Assembly (NCBI GenBank): GCA_009775365.1
Contig: VSPM01000088.1
Span: 1-9,766, forward strand
Length of the DNA: 9,766 nt
Direction of reading: 5' to 3'
Source of the DNA: Muribaculaceae bacterium
Lineage (GTDB): Bacteria; Bacteroidota; Bacteroidia; Bacteroidales; Muribaculaceae
In this document: one piece after another, positions 7,696 to 9,766 of the stretch
How positions within the stretch are numbered: the stretch's first letter is position 1
Layout of the letters: every line of letters starts with the position of its first letter
Position numbers and translations under genes: made by a program
Notes under the pieces: generated by a model
What the model was told of the DNA's origin: nothing
The model's input: only the letters and a program-made list of their open reading frames with translations
Databases searched by the model: none

Positions 7696-9501
7696 TTAGA
7701 TTTTTCTGATATAGTCGTCGAGCGAATCCTCCTTTGTCAGTCCAAGTTTGCGCCGAAGCCGGTATCTGTTTGTGTTGACGCTGGCGGGAGAGACGGAAAG
7801 CATGGCCGCTATATCCTTTGCTCTCATTCCTATCTTGATATATGCACAAAGGCGCAGGTCATTTTCGGTTAGTTCGTTAGATTCGCTTTTCAGTTTGTTG
7901 AAGAAATCCGGATGTACTTTTTCAAAGTGGATTTTGAAGCGGTTCCATTCGTCGTCTCCTTTAAGACTGTCGCTCACCAATTGGTTTACCTGTTCGACAA
8001 ACTCTTTCGGCATTCTGTTCTGTTCGGAATAAATTTTTGTGATTTCACCTATTTGTTGGAGCACATTGTTTTTATTGGAGAGCAGCAGCACTGAAGAGCT
8101 TATCTCGCATTCCTTCTGTTTAATGTCCCGTTCAAAATTTTCCAGATTGAGGCGCTTTATAATCATTTCTTTCTCAAGACTTGTCCGCAACTCACGGTTT
8201 TCTATGCGCTTCAATTTTATTCGTTGATAGAAGTAAAGGAACAATGCTGCCGCCGACAGAACCACAGCTACAAGGATAAGCAGTATTATCACAAAGCGAT
8301 TGTGGGCATCCTTGTTCTCCTGTTGCATATTTGAGATAATCTCTTTCTGGCGGCTTATGGCCTCACGGGCCTTTGCTTTCGGGATTTCTTGTCCGCGCAA
8401 GGTATTGACCTGCCGTTCGAACGCTTCCTGATATTTTTTTAAGTAAAGGAAGGCAGATGTTCTGTCGTCTTTTGTCTCATATATTCTTGACAGGTATTTA
8501 TAGATGGATGGCTCCCAGTATTCATTGCGGTATTGAGGTGCGATGTTTTCAGTCTCTTTTAGTATAAGGAGGGCCTGGTCGTAATCTCGCATTGAGCATA
8601 ATATGACAGCTTCCCTTATGTTGAGAAGAATCTTCAGAAGAATGTTTCCCGGGAGCATTCTTGTCCTCATCTCCTTGCCTGCGGCGATACAGTTCAAGGC
8701 GGAATCCGGGAGATTTCGCCTGTCGTATATTGAAGCCAGATGCTCGTATGCCTGTACTGTCATTCCGGGGTCGTCCTGTCCTGTTTCTATAGATTTATTA
8801 TAAAGCCGTATTTCCTCTTTCTCATCTTTAGTCATGCTGGCTTTGAAGAAATAGATTCTGTTTGTGGGATATCCGCACGCCGTATAATATTTTTCGGCAA
8901 GGTCGATTTCGTAGTCTGCCAGCTCAAAATCACCTATGTCTGAATATGTGAGCCCCATAAGGAGATGTGCGTTGCCGAGGAAATAATTGTCGTCATATTT
9001 TTCAAACACAGGTATAGCCTCGGACAGCAGCTGGTATGTGTTGAAATAATTTCCGATACGGTCATGGTTTCCCGCAAGCTGGTATGACAGGCAGGCATAG
9101 TCGTAGTCATAATCTTTTGGTAGTGTGTCTCGTACTTTCCCCAATATGGTTATACAGCTGTCTGGATTTGCATTGATCTGGGTTGACCTGATTTCCCATA
9201 ATGTGGCGCGGGCGTTGAGAACAGGATCAGGAAAGGCGGACGCGATTTTTCTCAGCTCTTTTATTCTGAGAGCTGCGGTGTCGTTCATATTCCTGTTAAA
9301 TTCATCAGTCAGCACAAGAGCTGCGATAGAGTCAAAAGTGTGGTCTATGTTTTTGAAATGATACAGTCGGATATTTGATTCGGCAAAAGAGGCAAAGGCA
9401 CACAGAAGACACATAATGGTTATTGCCATGATTCTTAACCGATAAGGCAGGTGGAGATATGGCTGTGTCCATAGGTGTCCGTAAAAGAGTGCAGTCCTCA
9501 T
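7696..9501 (-). CDS. Membrane-spanning TPR sensor with cytoplasmic LuxR-type HTH (one-component regulator)
   Basis: A 601-residue Bacteroidota-type regulator that joins a probable sensor to DNA binding in one chain. Residues 24-40 are a hydrophobic export signal (cleavage likely SFA|ES). About 42-370 is all-helical with TPR-like pairs, for example 'LGNAHLLMGLTYSDIGDFELADYEIDLAEKYY' split over 175-206, and should lie in the periplasm. A transmembrane helix spans about 403-425, followed by a basic, heptad-like coiled coil at 428-470. The C-terminal LuxR/GerE-like HTH is at about 543-590 ('MRAKDIAAMLSVSPASVNTN'), preceded by 'FEKVHPDFFNKL', usual in this family. No receiver or kinase domain is present. 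ATG at 9499-9501 leaves 24 residues before the signal core; ATG at 9427-9429 (577 residues, starting MAITIMCLLC) gives a more compact signal and may be the true start. It lies directly upstream of the surface-protein operon on the same strand, and is its best candidate regulator. Confidence 0.9.
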   Translation of the reverse strand: MRTALFYGHLWTQPYLHLPYRLRIMAITIMCLLCAFASFAESNIRLYHFKNIDHTFDSIAALVLTDEFNRNMNDTAALRIKELRKIASAFPDPVLNARATLWEIRSTQINANPDSCITILGKVRDTLPKDYDYDYACLSYQLAGNHDRIGNYFNTYQLLSEAIPVFEKYDDNYFLGNAHLLMGLTYSDIGDFELADYEIDLAEKYYTACGYPTNRIYFFKASMTKDEKEEIRLYNKSIETGQDDPGMTVQAYEHLASIYDRRNLPDSALNCIAAGKEMRTRMLPGNILLKILLNIREAVILCSMRDYDQALLILKETENIAPQYRNEYWEPSIYKYLSRIYETKDDRTSAFLYLKKYQEAFERQVNTLRGQEIPKAKAREAISRQKEIISNMQQENKDAHNRFVIILLILVAVVLSAAALFLYFYQRIKLKRIENRELRTSLEKEMIIKRLNLENFERDIKQKECEISSSVLLLSNKNNVLQQIGEITKIYSEQNRMPKEFVEQVNQLVSDSLKGDDEWNRFKIHFEKVHPDFFNKLKSESNELTENDLRLCAYIKIGMRAKDIAAMLSVSPASVNTNRYRLRRKLGLTKEDSLDDYIRKI

Positions 9502-9574
9502 ATGTATAGCCTCGGACGGGTTATACCGCTGTATTGAAGAACAGGGGGATATGGAGAATCCGTTGTCCGCACCA

Positions 9575-9582
9575 CAAATTTA
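9575..9582 (-). promoter_or_regulatory. Candidate -7 promoter element for the TPR/LuxR regulator
   Basis: On the minus strand TAAATTTG (9582-9575) matches the Bacteroidota -7 consensus TAnnTTTG exactly, 73 bases upstream of ATG 9501. No clear TTTG -33 box is found at the expected distance (about 9602-9606), although the upstream DNA is strongly AT-rich. The motif is short enough to occur by chance. Confidence 0.35.
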
Positions 9583-9690
9583 CTCAAAATTTTTAATATG
9601 TCGCATATACAGGTTTATAAATATAGCTAAAAAAAATACAACTGTTTTTCGACTATCTGGGCGTTTAGGGTGATGCAATGACGAAGTCAG

Positions 9691-9702
9691 GACACTAGTG
9701 TC
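9691..9702. repeat. Perfect 12-bp palindrome, GACACTAGTGTC
   Basis: The 12 bases are exactly self-complementary, and AGTGTT at 9711-9716 repeats one half-site with one change. It lies about 190 bases upstream of the TPR/LuxR regulator start, in the 265-base gap at the right end. It could be a protein-binding dyad or part of a terminator for a gene beyond the edge; no run of T follows directly on the minus strand. The rest of this gap (9502-9766) shows AT-rich DNA and no supportable gene. Confidence 0.35.
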
Positions 9703-9766
9703 TCTTAAAAAGTGTTAATCAAATTCGAGGTCAAGAGTTGGATGGCAATTTGCTATTTGTGCTGGC

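Noticed and set aside
9715..9766. Possible C-terminal end of another minus-strand gene (16 codons before TAA at 9715-9717)
   Set aside because: Sixteen open codons at a window edge occur often by chance, and the residues match nothing I recognise; the next sequence would be needed.
9742..9766. Possible plus-strand gene start (ATG at 9742)
   Set aside because: Only eight codons are visible, with no supporting promoter or ribosome-binding context.
1..9766. Mobile element, CRISPR, tRNA or rRNA signals
   Set aside because: No transposase or integrase coding sequence, spaced repeats, cloverleaf or conserved rRNA segment was seen on either strand by eye.

Overview
The window looks like chromosomal DNA from a gut-type member of the Bacteroidota, most likely order Bacteroidales and perhaps Muribaculaceae-like. 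This is judged from the protein families only: a membrane-spanning TPR/LuxR-type regulator, an Omp28-type secreted thioredoxin-fold protein, large surface proteins built from 'cleaved adhesin' (choice-of-anchor J), FN3-like and carboxypeptidase-regulatory-like modules, C-terminal ends resembling type IX secretion sorting domains, and no clear Shine-Dalgarno sequences. No taxonomic marker gene is present, so this is an inference.

Four genes are visible, all on the minus strand, so transcription runs from high to low coordinates. In that order: (1) 9501-7696, a 601-residue regulator with a signal sequence, a predicted periplasmic TPR-like helical domain, one transmembrane helix, a coiled coil and a cytoplasmic LuxR/GerE-like helix-turn-helix. 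(2) 7513-5636, a 625-residue secreted protein combining an N-terminal choice-of-anchor J domain, an Omp28-like thioredoxin fold with a WCGYC active site, and a C-terminal sorting-like tail. (3) 5622-973, a 1549-residue multidomain surface protein, only 13 bases downstream of gene 2 and so almost certainly cotranscribed with it. It ends at a strong 12-13 bp hairpin terminator (903-940). (4) 725-108 (real start probably 707), a Crp/Fnr-family cNMP-binding-fold regulator with its own bidirectional-type terminator at 10-46.

The likely story is a surface-protein operon (Omp28-like thiol protein plus giant adhesin-like protein) lying directly downstream of a one-component transmembrane regulator that could sense envelope state and control it. 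The giant protein has 17 cysteines outside the signal peptide, so a secreted CXXC protein encoded just before it is a plausible disulfide partner; this is untested inference. The Crp/Fnr gene looks like an independent unit, with a perfect 8+8 inverted repeat upstream that could be an operator.

No tRNA, rRNA, CRISPR array, insertion sequence or integrase was seen. All gene-free stretches are under 300 bases and are described individually.
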